A DNA stretch of 64,000 nt, from NCBI GenBank assembly GCA_965197385.1, contig CBDANA010000009.1, forward strand, positions 310,001 through 374,000. Direction: 5' to 3'. The translations under genes and the position numbers were made by a program. The notes under the pieces are model-generated. The model searched no databases and had not been told where the DNA came from. It saw only the letters and a list, made by a program, of their open reading frames with translations. The DNA comes from G963667915 sp965197385 (GTDB lineage: Bacteria; Acidobacteriota; Vicinamibacteria; Vicinamibacterales; UBA823). Below, one piece after another: positions 24,868 through 33,505 of this stretch (within the stretch, counting starts at the first letter, position 1; every line of letters starts with the position of its first letter).

Positions 24868-26299
24868 GGGGATGTCCCGTGCGCTGTTGAAACTCAGCGG
24901 CAGCTTGGTTCACGACTACGCAACCATCTCTGACGACTCCCCGAGTCCTAACCGCGCGTCGCGTGCCAGGAGGGCAGCGACCAGCGCGGGCATATCTTGA
25001 CATCCTTGCACCCGACGGAACCCCTTCGCCGCTTTGAGCACCCCGGCGGCCACCCAGCGCAGCACCATCGTCCCGCCGCGCCAGCGTTTCACATGGCGCT
25101 GCACATGGCGCGTTCGGCTGAGGAGACTCTCGATGGCGTTTGTGGTGGCGAGCGATCGTTGGAGACGCTCCGACAGACCCAAGCCGAGCACGGTCAGCGT
25201 CTCGTCGAGCCCTTCCCGCACGCTCGTGGCCGCACTCGGGTAGTCAGTGTCCAAGCGCCGCGCCAGGTCCTGCAGCAGACGCTTGGCCGTCTTGACGGGG
25301 CTGTTCGTGTAGGCGCGCGTGAGGACCGCCTTCACCCCCGGCCGCTGTGCCTCAGGGAGATGCTCCAAGATGTTCCGGCCCTTATGGACCTGACACCGCT
25401 GCACCAGCGCGGCGCGCCCAAATGTCTGGGTCACGGCCGTGTCGAGGGCCTTCGCGCCATCGACGATCACCAGCAGGCTCCGGTCGGTGCGCAGCCCGCG
25501 GCTGCCGAGATTGGTCAAGAGCCCCTGACAGACCGTCGCGTTCTCCGTGGCCCCTTCCCACAGGCCGAGCGGGTGTTTCGCGCCCATTTTATCGATGCCT
25601 AGGGCGACAACGATACAGTGTCCACCCACGTGCACGCCATCAATCAGCAGCCCCACCAGGTCCAGCGCGTCGAGCGGCGTCGCCCGCCACGCATCCAGCT
25701 GCGCCTGGGTTTGCGCGACAAAGCGTCGACTGACCGCACTCTTGCTCGTGCCCCGCGTGGTGACGTCGGCGCCGAGCGGTTCCAGACTCCGCGCATACTG
25801 GCGGGTCGCCACACCGATCAGCATCTGGTCGACCACGCGCCGGTTCAGCGGGTCCGCATTCGCGAATGCCCGGGCCGTTGGCAACGGAACCTCCTCGCCG
25901 GCGCGCCGCGCACGGGGCCGACGAATCGCCACCTTCCGCCCGCCCAGCACGACCTGACTCGGCGTATGCCCCGTTCGATACGCCTGGCGCGCAGGTTGAT
26001 GCGCATACCGTGGCCCACAGACGGCGGCCCGATCCTCTTCCAGCATGGCTTCGAGTACCTTCAGGCCAGACGCGACGACCCGCTCCTGGAGCGCGGCCTG
26101 CGTATCAATGAGGATATCGACCAACGGAAGGTGCCGTGGCGTCGGGGATACCGATTGGCGACGGCGAGGGACTGTGCGAGACTGCTTCTTCATGGCGGCT
26201 CCTTACTGGGAGGCTTGCACCTCGGTTTCGTCACCGGTCGTATAGCACGACCAGTGAAGAGCCGCCGCTTCAAATTTCAACAGCTACTGGGACATCCCC
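24868..26299 (-). mobile_element. IS256-family element (IS-2), complete copy
   Basis: Ends GGGGATGTCCC (left) and GGGACATCCCC (right), extending as inverted repeats to GCTGTTGAAA. Flanked by the 8-bp direct repeat CTCGTGGC at 24860-24867 and 26300-26307. Length 1432 bp. Removal of the element and one repeat restores a continuous phosphofructokinase reading frame. Inverted relative to the truncated copy at 22013-22970. Confidence 0.95.
24916..26193 (-). CDS. IS256-family transposase (IS-2)
   Basis: 425 residues, intact. Mutator-type motifs: VGLLIDGVHVGGHCIVVALG (first Asp), VIVDGAKALDTAV (second Asp), RCQVHKGRNILEHLPE, and ATTNAIESLLSRTRHVQRHV near the C-terminus, carrying the catalytic Glu and the conserved basic residues. 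Ends LARDARLGLGESSEMVA. The terminal MKKQSRTVPRRR is basic and probably DNA-binding. Distinct from the IS256-type transposase at 175-1383. Confidence 0.93.
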   Translation of the reverse strand: MKKQSRTVPRRRQSVSPTPRHLPLVDILIDTQAALQERVVASGLKVLEAMLEEDRAAVCGPRYAHQPARQAYRTGHTPSQVVLGGRKVAIRRPRARRAGEEVPLPTARAFANADPLNRRVVDQMLIGVATRQYARSLEPLGADVTTRGTSKSAVSRRFVAQTQAQLDAWRATPLDALDLVGLLIDGVHVGGHCIVVALGIDKMGAKHPLGLWEGATENATVCQGLLTNLGSRGLRTDRSLLVIVDGAKALDTAVTQTFGRAALVQRCQVHKGRNILEHLPEAQRPGVKAVLTRAYTNSPVKTAKRLLQDLARRLDTDYPSAATSVREGLDETLTVLGLGLSERLQRSLATTNAIESLLSRTRHVQRHVKRWRGGTMVLRWVAAGVLKAAKGFRRVQGCQDMPALVAALLARDARLGLGESSEMVA

Positions 26300-26407
26300 C
26301 TCGTGGCGGTCCCGTTGGCCGAGATCGTCGGGAAGACGAAGCAGGTGCCGCTCGATCTGGACCTGGTGCAAACCGCGCGATCGATCGGGATCTGCTTCGG
26401 TGACTGA
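26300..26407 (+). pseudogene. 6-phosphofructokinase-like gene, C-terminal part downstream of IS256
   Basis: After the 3' copy of the CTCGTGGC duplication the frame continues as VPLAEIVGKTKQVPLDLDLV and QTARSIGICFGD, then TGA at 26405. ARSIGICFGD is the usual C-terminus of PfkA-type enzymes. It joins in frame with the part ending at 24867. Tail-to-tail with thrC. Confidence 0.8.
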
Positions 26408-26426
26408 GCGGGCGACGCTGTGTAGG

Positions 26427-27605
26427 TCAGGCCGGGCTCAGGACGTCCAAGTACTTCAGCGCGCCGCCCGTGTTGAAGAGCACGACTGTGTCATCCGGCG
26501 CGACCGATCCATCCGCGAGGAGCGCGTGCAGGGCGCCGAGGGCGGCGCCGCTCTCGGGCGCTGCGCTGATCCCCTCGAATTGGCCCAGGTCCCGCATGTA
26601 GCGCACCATGTCGTCGTCCGACACGGCGATGGCGCGGCCGCCGCTCTCGCGTAGTGCGCGGAGAATGAGAAAGTCTCCGATCGCCTTCGGCACGCGCAGA
26701 CCATCCGCCACGGTGTGCGCATTCTCCCACGGCGCGGCCTTCTCGGTGCCCGCGTCGAACGCCCGGACGATCGGCGCGCATCCCGAAGCCTGGGCGGTGA
26801 CCATGCGCGGCCGCTTGCCCTTCGGCACCCACCCGATCGACTCCAGTTCGTCCATCGCTTTCCACATGCCGATTATCCCGGTGCCGCCACCGGTGGGGTA
26901 GATGATCCAATCGGGCCATTGCCAGTCGAGCTGCTCGGCGAGCTCGTACGCCATCGTCTTCTTGCCCTCAATGCGATATGGCTCCTTCAGCGTGGACACG
27001 TCGTACCAGCCCAGCGGGCCGCCCTGCTCGACGGCGACGCGGCCGGCGTCGGTGATCAGGCCATCCACGAGCGTGACGTCGGCGCCGTAGAGCTCGCATT
27101 CTCGGATGAACGGCTGCTTGACGTCCTTGGGCATGAAGACCTTCGCCGGGATGCCGGCCTGCGCCGCGTAGGCCGACATGGCGTTGGCCGCGTTGCCGGC
27201 CGACGGCACGGACAAGGTGCTGGCCTTCAGAGCGTGGGCGCGCGTGACCGCCGCCGAGAGTCCGCGGGCCTTGAACGAGTTCGTCGGGTTGAGCGACTCG
27301 TCCTTGACGTAGAGCGCCGACAGGCCGAGCGCTTGGCCGAGGCGCTGGGCATGAAGCAACGGCGTGAAGCCCTCGCCGAGGGTGACCGGGTCGCCGTCGC
27401 CCAGCAGCGGCATCATCTCGGCGTAGCGCCACATCGTCGGTGCGCGGTTCGCCAGCGTCTCCTTTCGCCAGACGGCGGCCACCTGATTCAGGTGGTAGCG
27501 GACGAGCAGCGGCTGGCCGCAGGGGCACAGGTGATGCCGCTCGCGCGGGTCGAACGGACCCGCACCGCAGCCAGCTGAACATTCGAGATGCGAGACGTAA
27601 GACAT
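26427..27605 (-). CDS. thrC: Threonine synthase
   Basis: 392 residues. N-terminal Cys-rich segment (SHLECSAGCG, HHLCPCGQPL) typical of long threonine synthases. PLP lysine K112 in NPTNSFKARG, SVPSAGNAANAMSAYAA (PLP Asn), YPTGGGTGIIGMWK (phosphate-binding loop) and a conserved end VVLFNTGGALKYLD. It converts O-phospho-L-homoserine to threonine. Its gene faces the broken phosphofructokinase end across 20 bp. Intact, and upstream lies a MITE-like repeat. Confidence 0.92.
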   Translation of the reverse strand: MSYVSHLECSAGCGAGPFDPRERHHLCPCGQPLLVRYHLNQVAAVWRKETLANRAPTMWRYAEMMPLLGDGDPVTLGEGFTPLLHAQRLGQALGLSALYVKDESLNPTNSFKARGLSAAVTRAHALKASTLSVPSAGNAANAMSAYAAQAGIPAKVFMPKDVKQPFIRECELYGADVTLVDGLITDAGRVAVEQGGPLGWYDVSTLKEPYRIEGKKTMAYELAEQLDWQWPDWIIYPTGGGTGIIGMWKAMDELESIGWVPKGKRPRMVTAQASGCAPIVRAFDAGTEKAAPWENAHTVADGLRVPKAIGDFLILRALRESGGRAIAVSDDDMVRYMRDLGQFEGISAAPESGAALGALHALLADGSVAPDDTVVLFNTGGALKYLDVLSPA

Positions 27606-27640
27606 GGCGATACGGAATGGGTGCGAAGATTCCGGGCGGC

Positions 27641-27812
27641 TAGTGTCCTGTCCCAGTCATTCGCAACATATCTTCAGGGCTGGGCCTCCTGCCGCGGCGC
27701 TGGGCGTTGTCCACGATGGGTCACACATTCCCGATGTGCTCCCTCGTCGGGCCTTGCCAGCCGGGCGCCGCACTCCGGAATATATGCCGCGAATCACTGG
27801 GACGGGACACTA
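27641..27812. repeat. MITE-like element, TIR type TAGTGTCCTGTCCCAG
   Basis: Left terminal repeat TAGTGTCCTGTCCCAGTCAT faces a right terminal repeat ending CACTGGGACGGGACACTA (to 27812). Inner inverted pair CGCAACATAT against ATATGCCGCG. The core contains GGCGCTGGGCGTTGTCCACG and CCTTGCCAGCCGGGCGCC, shared in part with the elements at 23475, 24045 and 39021. IS5 copy C is inserted in the CTAG at its right end. Confidence 0.75.
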
Positions 27813-27813
27813 G

Positions 27814-29071
27814 CAGGCTGCTGAAGAACCCGGGTATCGGGCTGTTTTCTTAAGCATCATGCGGGTAACGACCGCCCGACGACCGTGCGCACGGGTGTGC
27901 GCTGACCCCGATGAGGGGGCCGGCGACACGCGCGGCCGGCGATCAGGGACACGTCGCCTCCAGATTCCGCAGGCGGACCAAGTTATAGGCCGTGGCGGCG
28001 AAAGTGAGCTGCCACTCGACGAGTGGGACGCCGCGAGGCCGGAGCTTGCGCAAACCACCGACGGTCTGCCTCCACCCAAAGACCTGTTCCACGAGTTTTC
28101 GTTTCCGCTGACTCACGTGAGAACCCGCATGCCGGGTGGGCCGACCATCAATCGCCCGCCAGCGGACCTTCTGCGCCACGTGGGGCGTGACGTCCCGGAC
28201 GCGGACATCGGCGACGAAGCTCGCCACATCGTAGCCCTTGTCTGCTCCGACCGTGCTGCCCGGCGGCGCGCTGGCCTCCAGCAACAGTGCCGCCGCCTCG
28301 CGTTCGGCGGTCCCCGTCGCGTGGGTCGCACAGACGTTGGCGACGAGCCCCTGCCGATTATCCAACAGCACGTGGCCCAGAGACGCCAGCTTCGCCTCCT
28401 TCCCTTGGCCCTTCCGATGCAGCATCGCCGCCGCTCGCCGTGGAAGTCGACCGTGGGATTCCCGGGGTCATCGGGGGGCGCGCGCGGCGCGGCGTCCCGG
28501 CATCGGAAGCTCTTCAGGCTGGCCCAGGCTTCCAACTGCGTCCCGTCCACCGTGAAATGCTCGTCCGAGAGCAGACCGGCCGCCCGGGCGTGGGCCTGGA
28601 CCGCATCAACGAAGGCGGCCGCGCCATCCCCCGCCAGCAGCCGGTCACGATTCTTGGTAAACGTCGTGGGATGCCAGACCGGGTCGTCCATATGCAAGCC
28701 GACGAACCAGCGGAACAGCAGGTTGTCGTTGAGCTCTTCCAGCAGCAGCCGTTCGCTCCGGATCGTGTACAGCACCTGCAGCAACAGGGCCCGCAACAAT
28801 GGCTCAGGCGGGATCGACGGACGTTCCGTCTTGGCGTACAGGCCGGCGAACCTGCGCGACATCGTCTTCAGCGCGTGATCCGTCAGCGCGCGGACCGCGC
28901 GGAGCGGAGGATCGGCCGGCACGCGCTGTTCCGGCGACCGGTAACTGAACATGTGATGGGTCTGCTCATCGTGTCCGCGCATGAGGTGGCTCCCTTCAGC
29001 AATATTGGGAGCATGGGAGTACGCCGGGATCGATCTGTCGATCCCATTCCATGGACTTTTTCAGCAGCCTG
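27814..29071 (-). mobile_element. IS5/IS1182-type insertion sequence, copy C, with internal deletion
   Basis: Both ends are present (CAGGCTGCTGAAGAACCCG on the left, TTTTTCAGCAGCCTG on the right) with the CTAG duplication at 27810-27813 and 29072-29075. Compared with copy B it lacks 37 bp around 28430, exactly the interval between two GCCGCCG repeats, which shifts the transposase frame. Non-autonomous. Confidence 0.9.
27850..28982 (-). pseudogene. IS5/IS1182-type transposase, frameshifted (copy C)
   Basis: Two overlapping frames carry the two halves of the 389-residue protein: residues about 1-190 (from 28982) and the C-terminal part from LHRKGQGKEAKLASLGHVLL onward. The 37-bp deletion at about 28430 separates them. 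Substitutions relative to copy B are few (for example TERPS for TGRPS), so decay is recent. Confidence 0.9.
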
Positions 29072-29075
29072 CTAG

Positions 29076-29210
29076 GTGCGAAAGAGGCATGGTCGAGGCC
29101 GTCAATCAAACACGTGATTGTCCCGTTCTTCCCAAGAACTGGTGTCGGTGGCCTTGTAGGACGGAAACAATGATCTCGGACACCCAGCGGCCTCGCGAGG
29201 CACCTCTGCG
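29076..29210. other. Intergenic, no gene seen
   Basis: Short spacer between IS5 copy C and the stop of the NHL-repeat gene. No promoter, RNA or repeat was recognised. Confidence 0.4.
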
Positions 29211-30311
29211 CTACCGCACCTTCACATACTTCCGCAGCCGCTGTGGACGCGGCTCGCCGGCGAAAATGCTGCCCTCGCGATCCACCGTGAGGGACTCCGC
29301 CCCACTGCCTCCGGCGGTTATGGGTGGATTATCGCCCGGGTCCAGCATGAAGTGCTCCACCCAGCCGGTTTCCACGTCCCCGACCCTGATCCCCTTCTCC
29401 CAGCCTGGATTCTGTACCATGTCCGACTCCGAGTCGGCGACGTAGATCTTGCCGTTGTTGTCTATCGCGATATCACTCGGCATTCCGAACTGCGTCCATC
29501 TATTGAGATAGTTGCCTTCCTGGTCGAAGATGACGATCCGCATGTTCTGCCGGTCGGCGACGAAGAGCCGCCCGCTTGCGTCCATGGCAATGGCGTGTGG
29601 GCCGTATAGCTGGCCCGGCCCGTGTCCGGTTTCGCCGAAGGCCTTAATGAACGTCCCATCGCTCGAATACTTCACGATCCGGTTGTTCCCGTTCTGATTG
29701 TGACCGTCCACGACGAAGATATCGCGGTTGGCAGCGGTGACGACGTCGCTCGGGGCGGTGAAGTGGTAGGGGCCATCACCCGGGATCCCCGCCTCGCCCA
29801 GGGTCATGAGGAGATCGCCTTGTGGGGAAAACTTGAAAACTTGATGTCCAAAGACCCGTTCGCCCGGCTCCTGTCCTCCACCTCCCGCTTCGGTCACCCA
29901 GACGTTGCCGTCGCGGTCCACGTGTATCCCGTGGGGCCATGCGAACATGCGGCTCCCGAACATCGTGACCGCATTGCCGTCCCGATCGAACCGGATGATC
30001 GGATCGAGATCGGAGTCGTCACAATACGTCTGGCTTCCGCGTGGCGTGCCGTCGTTGCCACATCTCACGACCGCCCAGAGATGCTCCCCGTCCACGTCGA
30101 CCTCAATGCCACCGAGGGACCCCATCTCTCTCCCGTCCGGCAGCTTCGCCCATGGCTCTCCGATGCGGCCCGGGCCACCTCCGGCCTGCAGTCCACCCAC
30201 CGGGCGGTACGGGTTTGGCCCCATCTGCGCCTGCGCCTCCGTGGGAAGCGCAGTGATCATCAGCGCTGCCGCCAGCTTCAGCGCAGACACGCCGCGAACT
30301 CCCTTTGACAT
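29211..30311 (-). CDS. Secreted NHL-repeat beta-propeller protein
   Basis: 366 residues with a signal peptide (about 1-28, ITALPTEAQAQM). Repeated NHL-type blades: RFDRDGNAVTMFGSRMFAWP, HGIHVDRDGNVWVTEAG, KFSPQGDLLMTLGEAG, VKYSSDGTFIKAFGETGHGP, HAIAMDASGRLFVADRQNMR, IAIDNNGKIYVADSES. These resemble peptidyl-alpha-hydroxyglycine alpha-amidating lyase and SMP-30-like propellers. Function is not certain; such proteins often bind ligands or act as lyases or lactonases outside the cytoplasm. Divergent from the small DUF5681-like fragment, whose possible GTG start is only 1 bp away. Confidence 0.75.
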   Translation of the reverse strand: MSKGVRGVSALKLAAALMITALPTEAQAQMGPNPYRPVGGLQAGGGPGRIGEPWAKLPDGREMGSLGGIEVDVDGEHLWAVVRCGNDGTPRGSQTYCDDSDLDPIIRFDRDGNAVTMFGSRMFAWPHGIHVDRDGNVWVTEAGGGGQEPGERVFGHQVFKFSPQGDLLMTLGEAGIPGDGPYHFTAPSDVVTAANRDIFVVDGHNQNGNNRIVKYSSDGTFIKAFGETGHGPGQLYGPHAIAMDASGRLFVADRQNMRIVIFDQEGNYLNRWTQFGMPSDIAIDNNGKIYVADSESDMVQNPGWEKGIRVGDVETGWVEHFMLDPGDNPPITAGGSGAESLTVDREGSIFAGEPRPQRLRKYVKVR

Positions 30312-30312
30312 C

Positions 30313-30626
30313 GTGAGACCTCCTCTTGAAGCTAAGCCGGACCGTCAGTCAGGGAACCCACATGGACGCCCGAGAGGATCGCGGAACAAGTCCGGCCTTG
30401 CGGTGCGCGAGTGGGCGACGGGGATCGTGGAAGACCCACAGGTACAAGCCCGCTTACTGGCTGATGCGCGGGCAGGCAAACCCCACCCATCACTCCTGAC
30501 GGCGCTGATGGCCTACGCCTATGGGCGTCCGAACCCTCGGGACGTGCCGAACCGGAGACACCCATCACCATCGAGTTGAACATTCCCAAGCCACCAGGCG
30601 TGATGTGTGCCGACTCGACGGGCTAA
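30313..30626 (+). pseudogene. DUF5681-like small phage-type protein, frameshifted
   Basis: From a possible GTG at 30313 the frame reads DRQSGNPHGRPRGSRNKSGL, then ALMAYAYGRP. QSGNPxGRPxGSRNK is the hallmark of DUF5681, found next to phage terminase genes. After GRP the sense frame shifts: another frame gives EPSGRAEPETPITIELNIPK and ends at TAA 30624. A one-step indel near 30530 therefore broke the gene. No terminase gene accompanies it, so this is a stray phage or island remnant. Confidence 0.5.
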
Positions 30627-30663
30627 CCCCAACACTGTCTTCTACGCGGTGCATCCGAGCCGT

Positions 30664-30702
30664 CCCCGTTGAACCGCCCGTCGCGTAGCGGTAGGCTAGA
30701 CG
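30664..30702 (+). repeat. Imperfect direct repeat, copy 1 of 2
   Basis: The 39-bp unit starts CCCCGTTGAACCGCCCG and ends GTAGGCTAGACG. It recurs at 31232-31270, 568 bp away, with the same orientation and the first 17 bases identical. The two copies flank a small membrane-protein gene. Confidence 0.7.
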
Positions 30703-30747
30703 CCTCAGCGTTTGTCTATCTGCATGACGATCAACAACTGAATCTGT

Positions 30748-31077
30748 TCATTTGGCCCCAGGCATGATCCTTCCATAAATCGCTACCACAAAGATGGCTA
30801 CCGCCATGCCTTGAATACCTGTGGCCAAATGGTCAAGCACTTGGTTAACCCAAGGCCCGATTGTCGGAATGACATCCAAACTGTTGGAGAATATTGGTAG
30901 TGCGAAGGCAGCGACATAAATAACTATTCGGTCCGTCGCATCACCCGATTTCCACATTGCGCCAGCTATTAGCCCGAGGAGGACCAGGACGATACCCCAC
31001 GGTAGAAACATCGCCTGAGGAATAGCTGCCAGGATAGCAACGGCGACGAGCAAAGAAACCAAGATGCGTTCAGTCAT
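30748..31077 (-). CDS. Small integral membrane protein, unknown function
   Basis: Not recognised by name. 109 residues from MTERILVSLLVAVAILAAIP, chosen because GGAGGGG lies just upstream; an earlier ATG would add 8 residues. About four membrane spans: 4-22, 24-40 (WGIVLVLLGLIAGAMWK), 48-66 and 85-105. Base composition is clearly lower in GC than the surroundings, and it is enclosed by 39-bp direct repeats, so it may be a recent acquisition. Confidence 0.55.
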   Translation of the reverse strand: MTERILVSLLVAVAILAAIPQAMFLPWGIVLVLLGLIAGAMWKSGDATDRIVIYVAAFALPIFSNSLDVIPTIGPWVNQVLDHLATGIQGMAVAIFVVAIYGRIMPGAK

Positions 31078-31231
31078 TAGCTCCCCTCCTGCTTTAAGCA
31101 AGAAAAACTGAAAACTAAGTACGGACGCCGAGACTACCCATCGCTAGGCTGACTTATGAACTCACAAAGTGACCACAATGTCCAGCAAATATGGGATTCT
31201 TGATCTGGGCGTTTGGTCGACCGGCCTCACG

Positions 31232-31270
31232 CCCCGTTGAACCGCCCGCCGCGCCGCAGTAGGCTGTACG
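31232..31270 (+). repeat. Imperfect direct repeat, copy 2 of 2
   Basis: Second copy of the unit at 30664-30702; begins CCCCGTTGAACCGCCCG and ends GTAGGCTGTACG. Lies about 180 bp before the IS110 transposase start. Confidence 0.7.
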
Positions 31271-31414
31271 TCGTCAAACCAATCCGGACCACTGCGGCTG
31301 CGTCGCAAGAGAGACTTCCTGCCGTTGTGCCAGGATATGGAGATGACAGGAAGGGCGCCCTCACCCCATCTCTGCATAGTCTCCGTGCAATCACGACAAA
31401 GCAGGGAGGCCAGC

Positions 31415-32671
31415 ATGAGACAGGATGAGAGGCACCACACGTTGGACGACATCTTCGTGGGCATCGATCTGGCGACCCGTCAGCACCAGGTGGTCGTCCT
31501 CGATGGGCAGGGACACCGCCTCACGAGCTTCAAGGTTTCGCATTCTCGAGAGGGGCTGCGCGAGCTCGTGGAGCGCTGCTCGGCCCGTCGAGTCGGCCGG
31601 GGACGAGGTACGGTGCACTTCGCGTTCGAGGCCACCGGACACGTGTGGGAGGCGGTTGGTGCATTCTTTGAGCAGCGCGCGCTTCGGTATCACGTCGTCA
31701 ATCCGCTCGCGACCTTCCGGGTGCGCGAGGCTCGGCAGATGGGACGCGACAAGCGAGACCTGACCGACGCAGAGCAGATCGCGCAGCTGCTGCGCACGGG
31801 GGTCGTGACCAAGTGCCAGCTCTTGCCCGCTCGATACATGCAACTGCGGCGAGCCTGGGGCGAGTATCAGCGTCTACGCTGCGAGCGCGCCCGCCTCAAG
31901 ACCCTGCTCGTGCATCAGCTCTACGGCGTGTTTCCGGAAATCGTCGGCGAGTGGAAAACCGTCACGGCGCCTGGGTGCCTCGCGGTGCTGCGGGCGGGCT
32001 TGCCCCCGCAGGACATCGCGATGCTGACGAAGCCGGCCTTCATCCGAGTCGTGCAAGAGCACCGGCGGGGACGGCGGATGTGGCGCTTCAAGATTGAGCA
32101 AGTCTGGGAGAAGGCCGGGAGGACGGTGGCGGCGCTCCATGGGCATGAGGCCGCCATGCGTGAAGTGACTCGGCTGGTCGAGCGTCTCGACTTCGTCGGC
32201 GACCAACTCGATCGCGTCGCGGGCGAGCTCCAGACCGACCTCGAGGGGTTTGAGGAGCCGACGTATCTCGCGCCGTTGCCGGGGATCGGGTGGGTCACGA
32301 TCGCCGGGCTACTCGCCGAGATCGGCCCCTTTCACCGATTCCGGCACGGCCGGCAGTTAGTGAAGCTCGCCGGCCGGCAGCCGTCGAGACGGGAAAGCGG
32401 CCAGCACGCGGGCCGCACACCGATCAGCAAGCGCGGCCGGGCGCAGCTGCGCGCCGTGGTCTACATGGCCACGCTGTCGTCCATACGCCATACCCGGCGC
32501 CTGAGAGCCCACTACGAGCGCCTCACGCAGCGCGTCACGCGGCCCCTGCCCCCCATGCAAGCGATCGGGGCCTGCATGACCAAGCTGCTGCACTACGCGT
32601 TCGCCGTCGTCCACAACCAAACGGCGTTCGACGTCAACCACGTGTGGAGGGATGATCCGATCGCCGCCTAG
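31415..32671 (+). CDS. IS110-family transposase (DEDD type)
   Basis: 418 residues from MRQDERHHTLDDIFVGIDLA, preceded by a GGGAGG site. The N-terminal DEDD RuvC-like domain has FVGIDLATRQHQVVVL (first Asp), FAFEATGHVWEAVG (Glu) and DKRDLTDAEQIAQLLRTG (Asp-Asp). The C-terminal transposase_20 domain has LPGIGWVTIAGLLAEIG, KLAGRQPSRRESGQ and the serine-containing region. IS110 elements lack terminal repeats and are directed by a structured RNA from their flanks; I did not delimit the element ends. Confidence 0.92.
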   Translation: MRQDERHHTLDDIFVGIDLATRQHQVVVLDGQGHRLTSFKVSHSREGLRELVERCSARRVGRGRGTVHFAFEATGHVWEAVGAFFEQRALRYHVVNPLATFRVREARQMGRDKRDLTDAEQIAQLLRTGVVTKCQLLPARYMQLRRAWGEYQRLRCERARLKTLLVHQLYGVFPEIVGEWKTVTAPGCLAVLRAGLPPQDIAMLTKPAFIRVVQEHRRGRRMWRFKIEQVWEKAGRTVAALHGHEAAMREVTRLVERLDFVGDQLDRVAGELQTDLEGFEEPTYLAPLPGIGWVTIAGLLAEIGPFHRFRHGRQLVKLAGRQPSRRESGQHAGRTPISKRGRAQLRAVVYMATLSSIRHTRRLRAHYERLTQRVTRPLPPMQAIGACMTKLLHYAFAVVHNQTAFDVNHVWRDDPIAA

Positions 32672-32879
32672 AGACCTGAGGCTCCGGCTCCGGCCGGAGA
32701 GGAGGCCATGCCGACCGTTGTCCTGAGCCCTTCGAGTCGAAGACAGCTCGACGCCCGTCCGCCAGGCACCCTCCGCTCCTCGGGTATGAGTCCGGATGAC
32801 GCACGATGGGCCGGCTCCAGCGAGCCCGTGCCCGTATCTGTCCCTCGATTGGACAGCCCAACGGCGCCGAGAGCCTTGA

Positions 32880-33164
32880 CAACTTGGTCATAGCACGCGG
32901 CGTGGTGCGGCGTCCTCTGATTCTCTCTCCGTCGTGCTCGTAACGTTCGCTGCTTAATCTGCTCCCGGCGTGCCAGAATCTGCGGTCGCCGGCCGTGGTA
33001 GACGTCGGCCGGGGTCACGTTCTGGAGTGACTCATGATAGCGCCGGTGATTGTCGTCTTCCACGAAGCGCGCCAGGGCGCGTTGGAGTTCCCACGGGCTA
33101 CAGTACTTCTCGAGCTTGACGACGTTCTTCATCGACCGGTGGTAGCGTTCGATCTTTCCTACAG
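32880..33164 (-). pseudogene. IS3-family transposase OrfB, C-terminal remnant
   Basis: Minus-strand frame GKIERYHRSMKNVVKLEKY, then RYHESLQNVTPADVYHGRR and ILARREQIKQRTLRARRREN. This is the end of an IS3-type OrfB integrase-core protein (rve_3 region). The catalytic DDE part is missing. The frame continues to 32668, but that part has no family resemblance. A third IS3-type lineage, distinct from the two complete ones to the right. Confidence 0.8.
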
Positions 33165-33345
33165 TTCAATGGCGCACTGCAGATTGTCTTTCGGGAGGGG
33201 GATTAAATCACCGCGATGCAGTAAGCCCCTAGCGCGTCCTGCACTTGCTTCACCTCATGAAACAGAGGCAGGAACAAAGTGGCGTCTAGCTTCATGAGTA
33301 GTATCGAGGTAGCAGGACGCCACGCTTGAACTATTTGAGCATAGC
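33165..33345. other. Intergenic between IS remnants
   Basis: Lower-GC stretch between an IS3 OrfB remnant and an interrupted host gene fragment. No gene or structured element was recognised. Confidence 0.4.
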
Positions 33346-33444
33346 TTATGCGCTATTGGGCAACTCTTTCGCATCACCCCAACGCTCTAGCTTGGTGTAC
33401 TTGCCTTCATCGACAAGCTTGTAGAGTCGGTTAACTTCCGACGT
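33346..33444 (-). pseudogene. Interrupted gene of unknown function, C-terminal part
   Basis: On the minus strand, SEVNRLYKLVDEGKYTKLER, then WGDAKELPNSA and TAA (33346-33348). It joins in frame, after removal of the IS3 element at 33445-34637 and one ACGT duplication, with the minus-strand peptide at 34638-34708 (FFGQVSESTVGDVCEEAT). The composite has no stop and sensible amino-acid usage, so it looks like a real gene of unknown family. Confidence 0.5.
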
Positions 33445-33505
33445 CCCCCCCGAATTGAGTAGCACGCGGGTTTAGAGTTCGATCTCATGCGGAAGGAGAT
33501 CGGAC

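Noticed and set aside
30573..31240. Integron attC-like sites: GTTGAAC (fits GTTRRRY) at both direct repeats
   Set aside because: No paired RYYYAAC with a convincing imperfect hairpin was found upstream of either copy, and there is no integron integrase in the window. Reported only as direct repeats.
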